Source: Nitrososphaerota archaeon
GTDB lineage: Archaea; Thermoproteota; Nitrososphaeria; Nitrososphaerales; UBA183
DNA length: 7,330 nucleotides
NCBI GenBank assembly: GCA_029784795.1
Contig: JAFMAW010000039.1
Span: 556-7,885 of the forward strand
Direction of reading: 5' to 3'
The notes under the pieces were generated by a model that searched no databases, was not told the DNA's origin, and saw only the letters and a list, made by a program, of their open reading frames with translations. Position numbers and translations under genes: made by a program. Shown here piece by piece: positions 1 through 6,806 of the stretch (within the stretch, counting starts at the first letter, position 1; each line of letters starts with the position of its first letter).

Positions 1-327
1 GCGTACCCTGTCCTGCCACGTCTTCGCGCTCCAGACCTCGAACCCCTTCTTCGCCGCCGCGATGGAAGCTCTCGCGTGCTCCCTCGTCCCGACCTGGAAC
101 TTGCCGACGACTATTGAAGTGTCCATGGGGCTCCGGACCTCGAACTCTCCGGCCTCAGACCAGACCTCTTTCCCGCCTATGTGCATCGGGTGGCTCTGGC
201 CCAGCCTCCCCTCGAGCCGCTTCAATGCGGCCTCATACTTCGGGTTTAGGCTCTCGTCGGCGAAGAGAGTGACATAGGTGACCTTGCGGGCGGGCTTCCT
301 CCCAGAAGATGAGGACTTTTTGGGCAT
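1..327 (-). CDS. Aldehyde dehydrogenase family protein, 1-pyrroline-5-carboxylate dehydrogenase-like (partial, N-terminus)
   Basis: Only the first 109 codons lie in the window; the frame is open to the edge. After a short basic, Ser-rich tail (MPKKSSSSGRKPARK), residues 27-109 match the N-terminal part of the NAD(P)-dependent aldehyde dehydrogenase fold: HPMHIGGKEVWSEAGEFEV, then RSPMDTSIVVGKFQVGT, then the helix with AAKKGFEVWS. The preceding NPKYEAALKRLEGRLG helix is typical of 1-pyrroline-5-carboxylate (glutamate semialdehyde) dehydrogenases, which oxidise the proline-degradation intermediate to glutamate. The catalytic Cys and Glu would lie outside the window, so activity cannot be judged. 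The ATG is the only good start and sits about 27 nt below a TATA-like box. It follows lipB by 38 nt on the same strand; a link to the dehydrogenase module is not evident, and it may simply be the next gene. Confidence 0.7.
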   Translation of the reverse strand, partial: MPKKSSSSGRKPARKVTYVTLFADESLNPKYEAALKRLEGRLGQSHPMHIGGKEVWSEAGEFEVRSPMDTSIVVGKFQVGTREHARASIAAAKKGFEVWSAKTWQDRVR

Positions 328-350
328 GGACGCCGCTGCAGGGCGGTGCG

Positions 351-357
351 CTAAAAT
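351..357 (-). promoter_or_regulatory. TATA-like box upstream of the aldehyde dehydrogenase gene
   Basis: The minus strand reads ATTTTAG in the 38-nt gap after lipB. Its centre is 27 nt before the ATG of the next gene, so the predicted transcript would begin at or next to the start codon, that is, be leaderless. The match to the TATA consensus is modest. Confidence 0.4.
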
Positions 358-365
358 CTTGTCGC

Positions 366-1004
366 CTAACCACGGCTCACCAGGCGTTGGTGAGAGAACT
401 CCGCGCCGGTGACGGCTGAATACTCCCTGACGAAGCGGGGCTTCACCTCTTCGAAGGGGAGCGGCCTCCCCAGGATCTTCTGCATCGAGGTCATGGTTGA
501 GGGGTCGAGGCCGCAGGGCCTGATTAGCTCGAAGTAGCTCAGGTCGGTGTTGACGTTCAGCGCGAACCCGTGGTAGGAGACCCAGTCCGTGACCGCCACC
601 CCGATGGATGCGAGCTTCTTCCCCCCCACCCAGACGCCGGGGTGCCCCTCCAGCCTCTCCCCGTCGACGCCGTACGCCGCTGCAGTCCTGATGACCGCCT
701 CTTCGATGCCCCGGACGTGGCGGCGGACGTCGTGGTCCTTCAGGAGGAAGATTGGGTATCCGACCAGCTGACCTGGGCCGTGGTAGGTTGCGTCGCCGCC
801 GCGCTCCACCTGGAAGATGGGTATCTTCTGGGGCCTGAAGTTGTCAGGGGTGGTCTTCCGGCCCAGGGTGACCACGTGTGGGTGCTCGACCAGGACCAGC
901 GAGTCGGGGATCTCCCCCCTGGCTCTCTTGGCGGCTAGCTCTCTCTGAAGCTCCAGGGCTTCGCCGTACTCCATGGTGCCGAAGTCGAAGAGGAAGCAGC
1001 TCAT
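366..1004 (-). CDS. lipB: Octanoyl transferase (lipoate-protein ligase B type)
   Basis: LipB moves an octanoyl group, classically from octanoyl-acyl carrier protein, to the lipoyl-domain lysine, giving the substrate of LipA. The 212-residue length matches the family (about 213 in E. coli). Visible motifs are HPHVVTLGR at 41-49, RGGDATYHGPGQ at 68-79, GKKLASIG with the catalytic lysine K130, FALNVNTDL, and the catalytic cysteine C164 in RPCGL. The Cys/Lys pair separates it from ATP-dependent lipoate ligases of the LplA type. The ATG overlaps the E3 stop by 4 nt and no TATA box lies upstream, so it depends on the E3 transcript. No Shine-Dalgarno motif is evident. Family and chemistry are firm; the donor is an open question if the host is an archaeon without bacterial-type fatty acid synthesis. 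Confidence 0.95.
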   Translation of the reverse strand: MSCFLFDFGTMEYGEALELQRELAAKRARGEIPDSLVLVEHPHVVTLGRKTTPDNFRPQKIPIFQVERGGDATYHGPGQLVGYPIFLLKDHDVRRHVRGIEEAVIRTAAAYGVDGERLEGHPGVWVGGKKLASIGVAVTDWVSYHGFALNVNTDLSYFELIRPCGLDPSTMTSMQKILGRPLPFEEVKPRFVREYSAVTGAEFSHQRLVSRG

Positions 1005-2398
1005 GCCTTGAGCTGGTGGATCGGGTGGCCGGCGGCGGACTCCGACGCCTCCATGATCGCTTCCGGCAGAGTGGGGTGGGGGTGGGCCGTAAGGGCGATG
1101 TCCTCCACGGTGGCTCCCATCTCTATGGCAAGAGCCGCCTCGCTTATCAGGTTCGAAGCCTCGGGTCCGACGATCTGGACGCCGAGGACAAGGCCGTCCT
1201 CCTCGTTCGAGACGACCTTGACGAACCCCTCGGGCTCCCCTGCCGAGAGGGCCCTCCCCAGGGCGGCGAACTGAAACCTGCTCCGCTTCACTTTGTATCC
1301 TGCCTCGATGGCCTTGGCCTCTGTCAGGCCCGCGCTGGCGACCTCGGGGTCACAGAAGACCGCGTCTGGGATGACCTTCCAGTCCGCTGCAGATGGAAGG
1401 CCCGAGATGCACTCCGCTGCCACGATCCCCTCCTTGGAGGCCTTGTGCGCCAGGAGAGGGGGGCCTCTCACGTCCCCGATGGCATAGACGCCAGGGACGT
1501 TCGTCTGCATCTTCTCGTTGGTGAGTATGTACCCCCTCGGGTCGGTCTGCACGCCGATGGCTGCGAGGTTGAGCTTCTCTATCCTGGGCTTCCGCCCGAC
1601 GCTCACCAAGATCTTGTCCGCCACGACGGTCAGCGTCCCTTCGGGGGTCTCTATCTCGACTTCGGCCTCGGACCCCTTCTTCACGACTCGCGCGACCTTC
1701 GACTTCAGGTGGACCTTCCCGCCCCTTGCCTCAAGCTTCCTATGGACGGTCCTTACGATCTCGGGGTCGCTCCCCGGCAGGAGCTGGTCCATTATCTCGA
1801 CGACCGTGACCTGGCTCCCGAGCTTCTGGAACAACGAGGCGAACTCCAGCCCTATGGCGCCTCCCCCCACTATCACCAGTCGGCCGGGAGCGCCCTTGAG
1901 TTCGAGCCCCTCCTTCGAGCTGATCACCAAGTCGCCGTCGAACTCTAGGCCAGGCAGGCTCGACGTCCTGGTCCCGGTGGCGATCACCAGGCTCCTGAAC
2001 GAGACGTCCTCCTTTCCCTGGGCGGTGGTCACCACCAGGCGGTCCTTCGACACCACTTCGGCCACGCCGAAGATGACCGAGGCCCGGTAGCCACGCAGCA
2101 GCCCCTCCACCCCGCTGACGAGCTTCGAGACGACCTCGGACTTCCACTTCTGCAGCTGGGCGAAGTCCACGGAGACGCTGGAGGCCCTCAGGCCGAACTT
2201 CTCAGCCTCCTTGATCTTGTCGACAAGCTTGGAGACCGTTATGAGGGACTTCGATGGTATGCACCCGTAGTTCAGGCACTCCCCTCCGAGCCTGTCTGCT
2301 TCTATGACCACAGTTTTCAGGCCGAGCTGGGCGGACCTGATGCCGCAGACATAGCCCCCGGGTCCTCCTCCGATTATGGCGACGTCTGCCTCTATCAT
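1001..2398 (-). CDS. lpdA: Dihydrolipoamide dehydrogenase (E3)
   Basis: E3 reoxidises the dihydrolipoyl group of E2 and passes electrons through a disulfide and FAD to NAD+. The protein has 465 residues, normal for this flavoprotein disulfide reductase family. In order it shows the FAD-binding GGGPGG at 10-15, the redox pair C41 and C46 in GGECLNYGCIPSK, the NAD-binding GGGAIG at 178-183, the second FAD motif YAIGDV at 305-310, and a C-terminal dimerisation domain with the active-site pair H441 and E446 in HPHPTLPE. All catalytic residues are present. The ATG is preferred; a TTG two codons upstream is possible. The TGA stop overlaps the lipB ATG in an ATGA, so translation of the two is probably coupled. 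The neighbours make it the E3 of this complex, though it may be shared with other lipoyl enzymes. Identification is very secure. Confidence 0.96.
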   Translation of the reverse strand: MIEADVAIIGGGPGGYVCGIRSAQLGLKTVVIEADRLGGECLNYGCIPSKSLITVSKLVDKIKEAEKFGLRASSVSVDFAQLQKWKSEVVSKLVSGVEGLLRGYRASVIFGVAEVVSKDRLVVTTAQGKEDVSFRSLVIATGTRTSSLPGLEFDGDLVISSKEGLELKGAPGRLVIVGGGAIGLEFASLFQKLGSQVTVVEIMDQLLPGSDPEIVRTVHRKLEARGGKVHLKSKVARVVKKGSEAEVEIETPEGTLTVVADKILVSVGRKPRIEKLNLAAIGVQTDPRGYILTNEKMQTNVPGVYAIGDVRGPPLLAHKASKEGIVAAECISGLPSAADWKVIPDAVFCDPEVASAGLTEAKAIEAGYKVKRSRFQFAALGRALSAGEPEGFVKVVSNEEDGLVLGVQIVGPEASNLISEAALAIEMGATVEDIALTAHPHPTLPEAIMEASESAAGHPIHQLKA

Positions 2399-2427
2399 GG
2401 ACAAACGGGGTCGCCGCTGTCTACGGG

Positions 2428-2433
2428 CTTAAA
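2428..2433 (-). promoter_or_regulatory. TATA-like box upstream of the E3 gene
   Basis: The minus strand reads TTTAAG within AACGTTTAAGCCC, in the gap between the E2 stop and the E3 start. A start about 26 nt downstream would fall near 2404, leaving about 6 nt before the ATG. A private promoter would make sense because E3 can also serve the glycine cleavage system and other lipoyl enzymes. No experimental support is available here. Confidence 0.4.
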
Positions 2434-2453
2434 CGTTGCTGGGAGGCGCCCTG

Positions 2454-3668
2454 CTAGAGGACTTCGGCCAGCAGCTTCTTCGTGTCCTGTATCGTCTCGA
2501 TCAGTCTCGAGGTGAACCTTGCCGCATAGGCGCCGTCTATCACCCTGTGGTCGAACGACAGTGAAAGGTAGGTGGTGTCTCTGACTTCTATCTTACCGTC
2601 GCGGACGACCGGTCGCTTGGCTATCTTGTGGAGCCCCAGGATAGCGACCTCAGGGAGGTTGATGATGGGTGTGGCGAAGAGTCCGCCTATCGCCCCGACG
2701 TTGGTGATGGTGAAAGTGGAGCCCCGGACGTCATCGAGCCCAAGCTGCCCGGTCCTGGCCTTCTCAGAGAGCTTGGCAATCTCCCCTGCGAGCTCGAATA
2801 TGTCCTTCCTGTCCACGTCCTTCACGACAGGTACGACGAGCCCCTGCTCGGTGTCTGTCGCGATCCCGATGTTGTAGTACTTCTTCAGGACGATGTTCCC
2901 GGCCTGTTCGTCCAGCGAAGAGTTGACGTATGGGAACTCCTTGAGGGCGGGCACCAGCGCCTTGATTATGAACGGGAGGTAGGTCAGGCGCACCCCCCTC
3001 TTATCGGCGCTCCCCCTGAGCGCCTCTCTCAGCAGCACGAGTTCAGTCATGTCCGCCTCGTCGACGTGGGTGACCTGGGCTGTCGTCCTCTGGGACTTCA
3101 CCATTCTGTCGGATATGGTCCTCCTCAGGCCCCTCAATGGGATGAGCTCTTCTCCGGGGCCCCCCCTGGTCGGCTGAAGCGACTGGAGGGCTGCGGCGGT
3201 CGCGGCCGGCCTCGACGCTGACGTCCTGATGTCCTCATCGGTCACCCTCCCCTGTGGCCCCGACCCGTGGACCCTCGCGATGTCCACGCCAAGCTCCCTC
3301 GCCAGCCTTCTCGTGGCCGGAGTAGCGAGGACGGATTGGGCAGGGGCTGGGGGTGCCTGCTGTGACTGGGCAGCCGCCTGCGCTGGCGCGGCCTTGGGGG
3401 GAGCCGCTACTGGGGGGACCGCCGGAGCGCTGGCGTTCCCATCGTCTATCACCAGAATCGTCTGGCCAACCTTTGCCACGTCTCCTTCCTTGACCAGTAG
3501 CTTTGACACCCTCCCGCTCCTGGGGGATGGAATCTGGACGTTCACCTTGTCCGTCATCACTTCGACGATGGGCTGGTCTTCCTTGATCTGGTCCCCTTCC
3601 TTCACCATCCACTTGATGACCTCTCCCTCGGTGATGCCTTCGCCGAGGTCCGGCAGTCTGAACTCCAA
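2454..3668 (-). CDS. 2-oxoacid dehydrogenase E2, dihydrolipoamide acyltransferase
   Basis: E2 is the core of the complex: it accepts the acyl group from E1 on its swinging lipoyl arm and transfers it to CoA. The 404 residues show the standard order. A single lipoyl domain spans about 1-78, with lipoyl-lysine K41 in VMTDKVNV. An Ala/Pro/Gln-rich flexible linker follows (about 79-112), then the peripheral subunit-binding domain (about 114-149, with ATPATRRLARELGV and GPQGRVTDEDI), a second linker, and the catalytic domain (about 174-404). The catalytic domain carries TFTITNVGAIGG and the active-site motif DHRVIDGA, with H374 and D378. K41 is the expected target of LipB and LipA encoded in the same cluster. 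The start is TTG: in this frame no ATG or GTG lies between it and the upstream TAA stop, and the lipoyl domain begins at once. Acyltransferase identity is firm; whether it handles acetyl or branched-chain acyl groups cannot be told from sequence. Confidence 0.95.
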   Translation of the reverse strand: MEFRLPDLGEGITEGEVIKWMVKEGDQIKEDQPIVEVMTDKVNVQIPSPRSGRVSKLLVKEGDVAKVGQTILVIDDGNASAPAVPPVAAPPKAAPAQAAAQSQQAPPAPAQSVLATPATRRLARELGVDIARVHGSGPQGRVTDEDIRTSASRPAATAAALQSLQPTRGGPGEELIPLRGLRRTISDRMVKSQRTTAQVTHVDEADMTELVLLREALRGSADKRGVRLTYLPFIIKALVPALKEFPYVNSSLDEQAGNIVLKKYYNIGIATDTEQGLVVPVVKDVDRKDIFELAGEIAKLSEKARTGQLGLDDVRGSTFTITNVGAIGGLFATPIINLPEVAILGLHKIAKRPVVRDGKIEVRDTTYLSLSFDHRVIDGAYAARFTSRLIETIQDTKKLLAEVL

Positions 3669-3695
3669 GACAGATACGGGCGACCCGGTGGAGGG

Positions 3696-3702
3696 TTAAA
3701 AA
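3696..3702 (-). promoter_or_regulatory. TATA-like box upstream of the E2 gene
   Basis: The minus strand reads TTTTTAA in the 62-nt gap between the E1 stop and the E2 start. Its centre is about 31 nt before the TTG start, so a leader of only about 5 nt is predicted. The T-run could alternatively help terminate the E1 transcript, since archaeal terminators are often simple T-tracts. Assigned from motif and position only. Confidence 0.4.
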
Positions 3703-3730
3703 CTGTGCAGCCAGCTCGTGGGAAGCCTAT

Positions 3731-5863
3731 TCAGTAGCCGACCACATCGAGGGCCGCCTTCATGACGCGTTCCTTGCTCGGGATATAGTTGTCCTCGAGC
3801 TTGGCCAGGGGTACGGGTATGTCGTAGCCGGTCACCCTCCTGACGGGCGCCTTCAGGTAGTCCAGGGCCCTCTCAGCCACGGTGGCCGCTACCTCCGCCC
3901 CTATCCCGACATTGCGGGGCGCTTCGTGGACGACGACGAGCCTTCCGGTCTTCTGCACCGATCCCACCACGGTTTCGAAGTCGATGGGGGAGACGGTTCG
4001 CAGGTCGACCACTTCGGCCGAGACAGACCTCTCGCTCTGAAGCGCCTCCGCCGCCTGTGCGGTGGGGACCATCATCGCGCCGTAGGAGACGAGCGTGACG
4101 TCGTTGCCCTGCCTTACCACACTTGCCTTGCCTATGGGGATGCGGTACTCCTCCTCAGGGACGTCGGCCTTGGGGGAGTCGTAGATCTTCTTGGGCTCCA
4201 TGAACACCACCGGGTCCGGGTCGGTCAGGGCGGATGCGAGGAGGCCTTTGGCGTCATATGGGGTGGAGGGGACTACGACCTTCAGCCCCGGCGTGTGGGC
4301 GAAGTAGGCTTCGGGGGATTCAGAGTGGAGCTCTGGGGGTCGTATGCCTGCCCCATAGGGGAATCGGATGACACCCCTGAGTGCGAACCTCCCTCTGGTC
4401 CTGTTCCTCATCCTGGCTATGTGACTGAAGATCTGGTCGAAGGCAGGGAAAGTGAAGCCGTCAAACTGGAACTCGGCCACGGGGACCATGCCGCCGATAG
4501 AGAGGCCCACGAATATGCCAGCTATGCTGAGCTCGGCCAGGGGGGTGTCGAAGACCCTGCTGGGGCCGAACTCGTCAAAAAGCCCGCGCGTCACCTGGAA
4601 GACGCCGCCGTTCTTTGCCACGTCCTCCCCGAATATCACCAGCCTGCTGTCGCGCCGCAGGCCCTCCCTGAGGGCCATGTTGACCGCGTTCCTGATGTTT
4701 ATCCCCGGCTTCCCGCCGATGGCCGACGGCTCGGGCGCCGAAGCCGCTGGGCCAGACTGTCCCCCAAGGAACTCGGCCTTCTCCATGGCGAGGACTGGGG
4801 TGAGTGAGGAGTAGGTGTAGTCGAATATCGCCTCCGGGTCCACGGGGGGGGTCGCCCTGTAGGCAGCTATCGCCTCGTTCATCTTGTCCTGGGCGGCGGC
4901 AGCGACAGCCTCCTTCGTCTTGTCGTCCAGCAGGCCGCGCGACCTCAGGTACTTCTCGAATCTGACGATGGGGCTCCTCCGCTCCCATTCAGCGACCTCA
5001 TCCGGAGCCTTCAGCTTGTTGGAGACAAGCTCGGCGGTCGTGTGCGGGCCGAGCCTGTAGGTAGAGTACTCGATCAGGGTGGGTCCCCCGCCCCTCCTTG
5101 CCTTGTCGACCGCGTACTTGGTAGCCTCATAGGACGCGATGACGTCGTTGCCGTCGACGAGGATCCCTTCGAAGCCGTAGGCGACTGCCTTCTGGGCGAT
5201 GGTCTTCGACGCCGTCTGGGCGCCCCTCCTGACGGAGAGGGCCCACTGGTTGTTCTCCACCCCGAATATGACTGGCAGGTCGTAGACCCCGGCTATGTTC
5301 ATCGCTTCGTGGAAGTCCGCCTTGGAGGTGCCGCCGTCCCCGGTGACCACGAATACAACTGACTTCTCCCCCTGCAGGCGCTTCGCCATCGCGAGCCCCG
5401 CGGCGTGAGGGAGCTGGGTGGCAACTGGAACGGCCAGCGGGAGCATGTTCAGGTCCCCGGGCGTCTGCATCCCCCTCTCGTCCCCGCCCCAGTACTGCAG
5501 CAGCTTGACTGGGGGCATCCCGAAGGCCAGCATACCCGCGGAGTCTCTGTACATGGGGACGTACCAATCTCCCCGCTCCAGGGCGTTGACCGGCCCAATC
5601 TGCGCCGCCTCCTGCCCCTTGCCGGGCGCATAGGTCCCGATCTCCCTGAGGGTCGAGAGGTTGGTCGCCTTGTCGTCGAAGAGGCGGCCGAAAACAAGCT
5701 GCTCGTAGATCCGTTTCAGAGTATCCGGTGAGAGGTTTGGGTCCTTCCCGCGGATGCCTCCGTCGGGGGATAGCCTCTGAAAGAGAAACTCTTCGGGAGT
5801 GGCGAACTTGAAATCAGACTCGCTGAAGATTCGTGGTACCGCGTCGGTGCCAGACCTCTTCAT
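3731..5863 (-). CDS. 2-oxoacid dehydrogenase E1, alpha and beta subunits fused in one chain
   Basis: E1 decarboxylates a 2-oxoacid on thiamine diphosphate and reductively acylates the lipoyl group of E2. This 710-residue chain joins both usual subunits. The alpha part (about 1-365) has PGKGQEA at 80-86, the thiamine-diphosphate motif from GDG at 175 to the NN at 204-205 with DFHEAMNIAG between, and the phosphorylation-loop-like YRLGPHTT with H274. A Gly/Ala/Pro/Ser-rich linker spans about 366-386. The beta part (about 387-710) has FGEDV, the cofactor-activating glutamate E444 in DTPLAE, HSESPEAYFAHTPGLKVV from H513, and a complete C-terminal domain. FMEPKKIY and the VPEEEYRIPIGKA stretch recall branched-chain E1-beta, whereas the alpha motifs also resemble Gram-positive pyruvate dehydrogenase, so the substrate is uncertain. 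The ATG is 15 nt past the lipA stop; a TTG six codons earlier overlaps that stop (TTGA) and is the alternative start, giving 716 residues. In most archaea and bacteria alpha and beta are separate genes. Confidence 0.93.
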   Translation of the reverse strand: MKRSGTDAVPRIFSESDFKFATPEEFLFQRLSPDGGIRGKDPNLSPDTLKRIYEQLVFGRLFDDKATNLSTLREIGTYAPGKGQEAAQIGPVNALERGDWYVPMYRDSAGMLAFGMPPVKLLQYWGGDERGMQTPGDLNMLPLAVPVATQLPHAAGLAMAKRLQGEKSVVFVVTGDGGTSKADFHEAMNIAGVYDLPVIFGVENNQWALSVRRGAQTASKTIAQKAVAYGFEGILVDGNDVIASYEATKYAVDKARRGGGPTLIEYSTYRLGPHTTAELVSNKLKAPDEVAEWERRSPIVRFEKYLRSRGLLDDKTKEAVAAAAQDKMNEAIAAYRATPPVDPEAIFDYTYSSLTPVLAMEKAEFLGGQSGPAASAPEPSAIGGKPGINIRNAVNMALREGLRRDSRLVIFGEDVAKNGGVFQVTRGLFDEFGPSRVFDTPLAELSIAGIFVGLSIGGMVPVAEFQFDGFTFPAFDQIFSHIARMRNRTRGRFALRGVIRFPYGAGIRPPELHSESPEAYFAHTPGLKVVVPSTPYDAKGLLASALTDPDPVVFMEPKKIYDSPKADVPEEEYRIPIGKASVVRQGNDVTLVSYGAMMVPTAQAAEALQSERSVSAEVVDLRTVSPIDFETVVGSVQKTGRLVVVHEAPRNVGIGAEVAATVAERALDYLKAPVRRVTGYDIPVPLAKLEDNYIPSKERVMKAALDVVGY

Positions 5864-5877
5864 GGAATCTTCTTCGG

Positions 5878-6804
5878 TCAAGGATTTTTTCTGATTCCGG
5901 CGCCCATATAAGATTGGTGGGCTCTACTGTTCCTTTGGATGGCCGTCCTGATGAAGAATTCCCCCGCGCGGTAGCTGCTTCTCACCAGCGGGCCCGAGGC
6001 GACGTACAAGAACCCGAGTTCTTCACCCATGGCTCTGTATCGTCCGAAGTGTATGGGGTCGACGTAATCGGCCACTTTAAGGTGGCGCGCGGAAGGGCGG
6101 AGGTACTGTCCCACCGTGAGGAAGTCCACGTCCGCCTGCCTCAGGTGCGTCATCGCCTGGTATACCTCCTCCTCTGACTCCCCGAGGCCCACCATTATGG
6201 ACGACTTGGTGTAGACGCCAGGGTCCAGCTTCTTCACGTTCCGCAGGACCGAGAGCGACTGCCAGTAGTTCGCCCGCGGGTCCCTCACCCTGTGGGTGAG
6301 AGAAATAGTGGTCTCGATGTTGTGGGCTATGACGTCGGGTCGCGCTTCGACGACAGCCCTCAGGCCGTCGAGGTCCCCCTGGAAGTCTGGGATCAGGACT
6401 TCGACGAGCATCCCCGGGTTCTCCTCCTTCACGAGCTTGACCGTGCGGGCGATGTGGGAAGCCCCGCCGTCAGGCAGGTCGTCTCTGTCTACAGAGGTCA
6501 GCACTACGTAGGTCAGGCCCATCTGGGAAAGGGCGAATGCGACGTTCTCTGGCTCGAGCTCGTCCAGGACCCCCTGGGGCTTCCCCGGGGTGACCATGCA
6601 GAACCGGCATGCCCGCGAGCAGACGTCCCCCATCAGCATCAGGGTGGCCGTCCCGCCCCCCCAGCATTCGTGGACGTTCGGACAGTGGGCTTCCTCGCAG
6701 ACCGTGTGCAGGTTCAAGCGGCCGAAGAGGGCCTTCAGGTCGTCGTAGTTCTCCCCGATGGGAGGTTTTACAGTGAGCCAACTTGGCTTGGGATCGGCTA
6801 GCAA
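5878..6804 (-). CDS. lipA: Lipoyl synthase (radical SAM)
   Basis: LipA inserts two sulfur atoms at C6 and C8 of the octanoyl chain bound to a lipoyl-domain lysine, completing the cofactor of E2. The 308-residue length is normal for the family. The N-terminal set C36-x4-C41-x5-C47 (CEEAHCPNVHEC) provides ligands of the auxiliary 4Fe-4S cluster that donates sulfur. C62-x3-C66-x2-C69 is the radical SAM cluster motif. RSSY at 275-278 is the conserved C-terminal motif whose serine also ligates the auxiliary cluster. HNIET (161-165) and the segment around VGLGES are also typical. The start is TTG: the next ATG is codon 55, past the essential cysteines. There is no Shine-Dalgarno motif and no clear TATA box upstream, which fits translation from a message shared with the regulator 2 nt upstream. 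The 3' end contains the likely promoter of the E1 gene. Function is secure; only the exact start is open. Confidence 0.96.
   Translation of the reverse strand: MLADPKPSWLTVKPPIGENYDDLKALFGRLNLHTVCEEAHCPNVHECWGGGTATLMLMGDVCSRACRFCMVTPGKPQGVLDELEPENVAFALSQMGLTYVVLTSVDRDDLPDGGASHIARTVKLVKEENPGMLVEVLIPDFQGDLDGLRAVVEARPDVIAHNIETTISLTHRVRDPRANYWQSLSVLRNVKKLDPGVYTKSSIMVGLGESEEEVYQAMTHLRQADVDFLTVGQYLRPSARHLKVADYVDPIHFGRYRAMGEELGFLYVASGPLVRSSYRAGEFFIRTAIQRNSRAHQSYMGAGIRKNP
5905..5912 (-). promoter_or_regulatory. TATA-like box inside the lipA 3' end, likely promoter of the E1 gene
   Basis: The minus strand reads CTTATATG here, within the lipA codons for S-Y-M near the C-terminus. A start about 26 nt downstream would fall near 5882, right at the TTG that overlaps the lipA stop and about 20 nt before the E1 ATG. 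It would let the dehydrogenase genes be expressed apart from the regulator-lipA message. It is embedded in coding sequence, so it could be chance; the spacing shared with the other boxes in the window is the main support. Confidence 0.4.
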
Positions 6805-6806
6805 TT

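Noticed and set aside
366..1004. LipB considered as an LplA-type lipoate ligase.
   Set aside because: The catalytic Cys164 and Lys130 pair and the length are those of LipB, and no ATP-dependent ligase motifs were seen.
878..1948. A long open frame on the plus strand (about 356 codons) across the lipB and E3 genes, and other plus-strand frames of 100-290 codons opposite E1, E2 and lipA.
   Set aside because: They lie opposite genes with complete catalytic motifs, and their translations are rich in Arg, Gly, Leu and Pro with no recognisable domain, as expected for antisense shadows in G+C-rich coding DNA.
3330..3440. Repetitive Ala/Pro-coding sequence in the E2 gene considered as a DNA repeat.
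   Set aside because: It is the usual flexible linker between the lipoyl and subunit-binding domains; there is no regular nucleotide repeat unit.
5881..5895. A T-run on the plus strand (GATTTTTT) that might be a terminator.
   Set aside because: All genes here are on the minus strand, where the run reads as A's inside the lipA C-terminal codons; nothing on the plus strand needs terminating.
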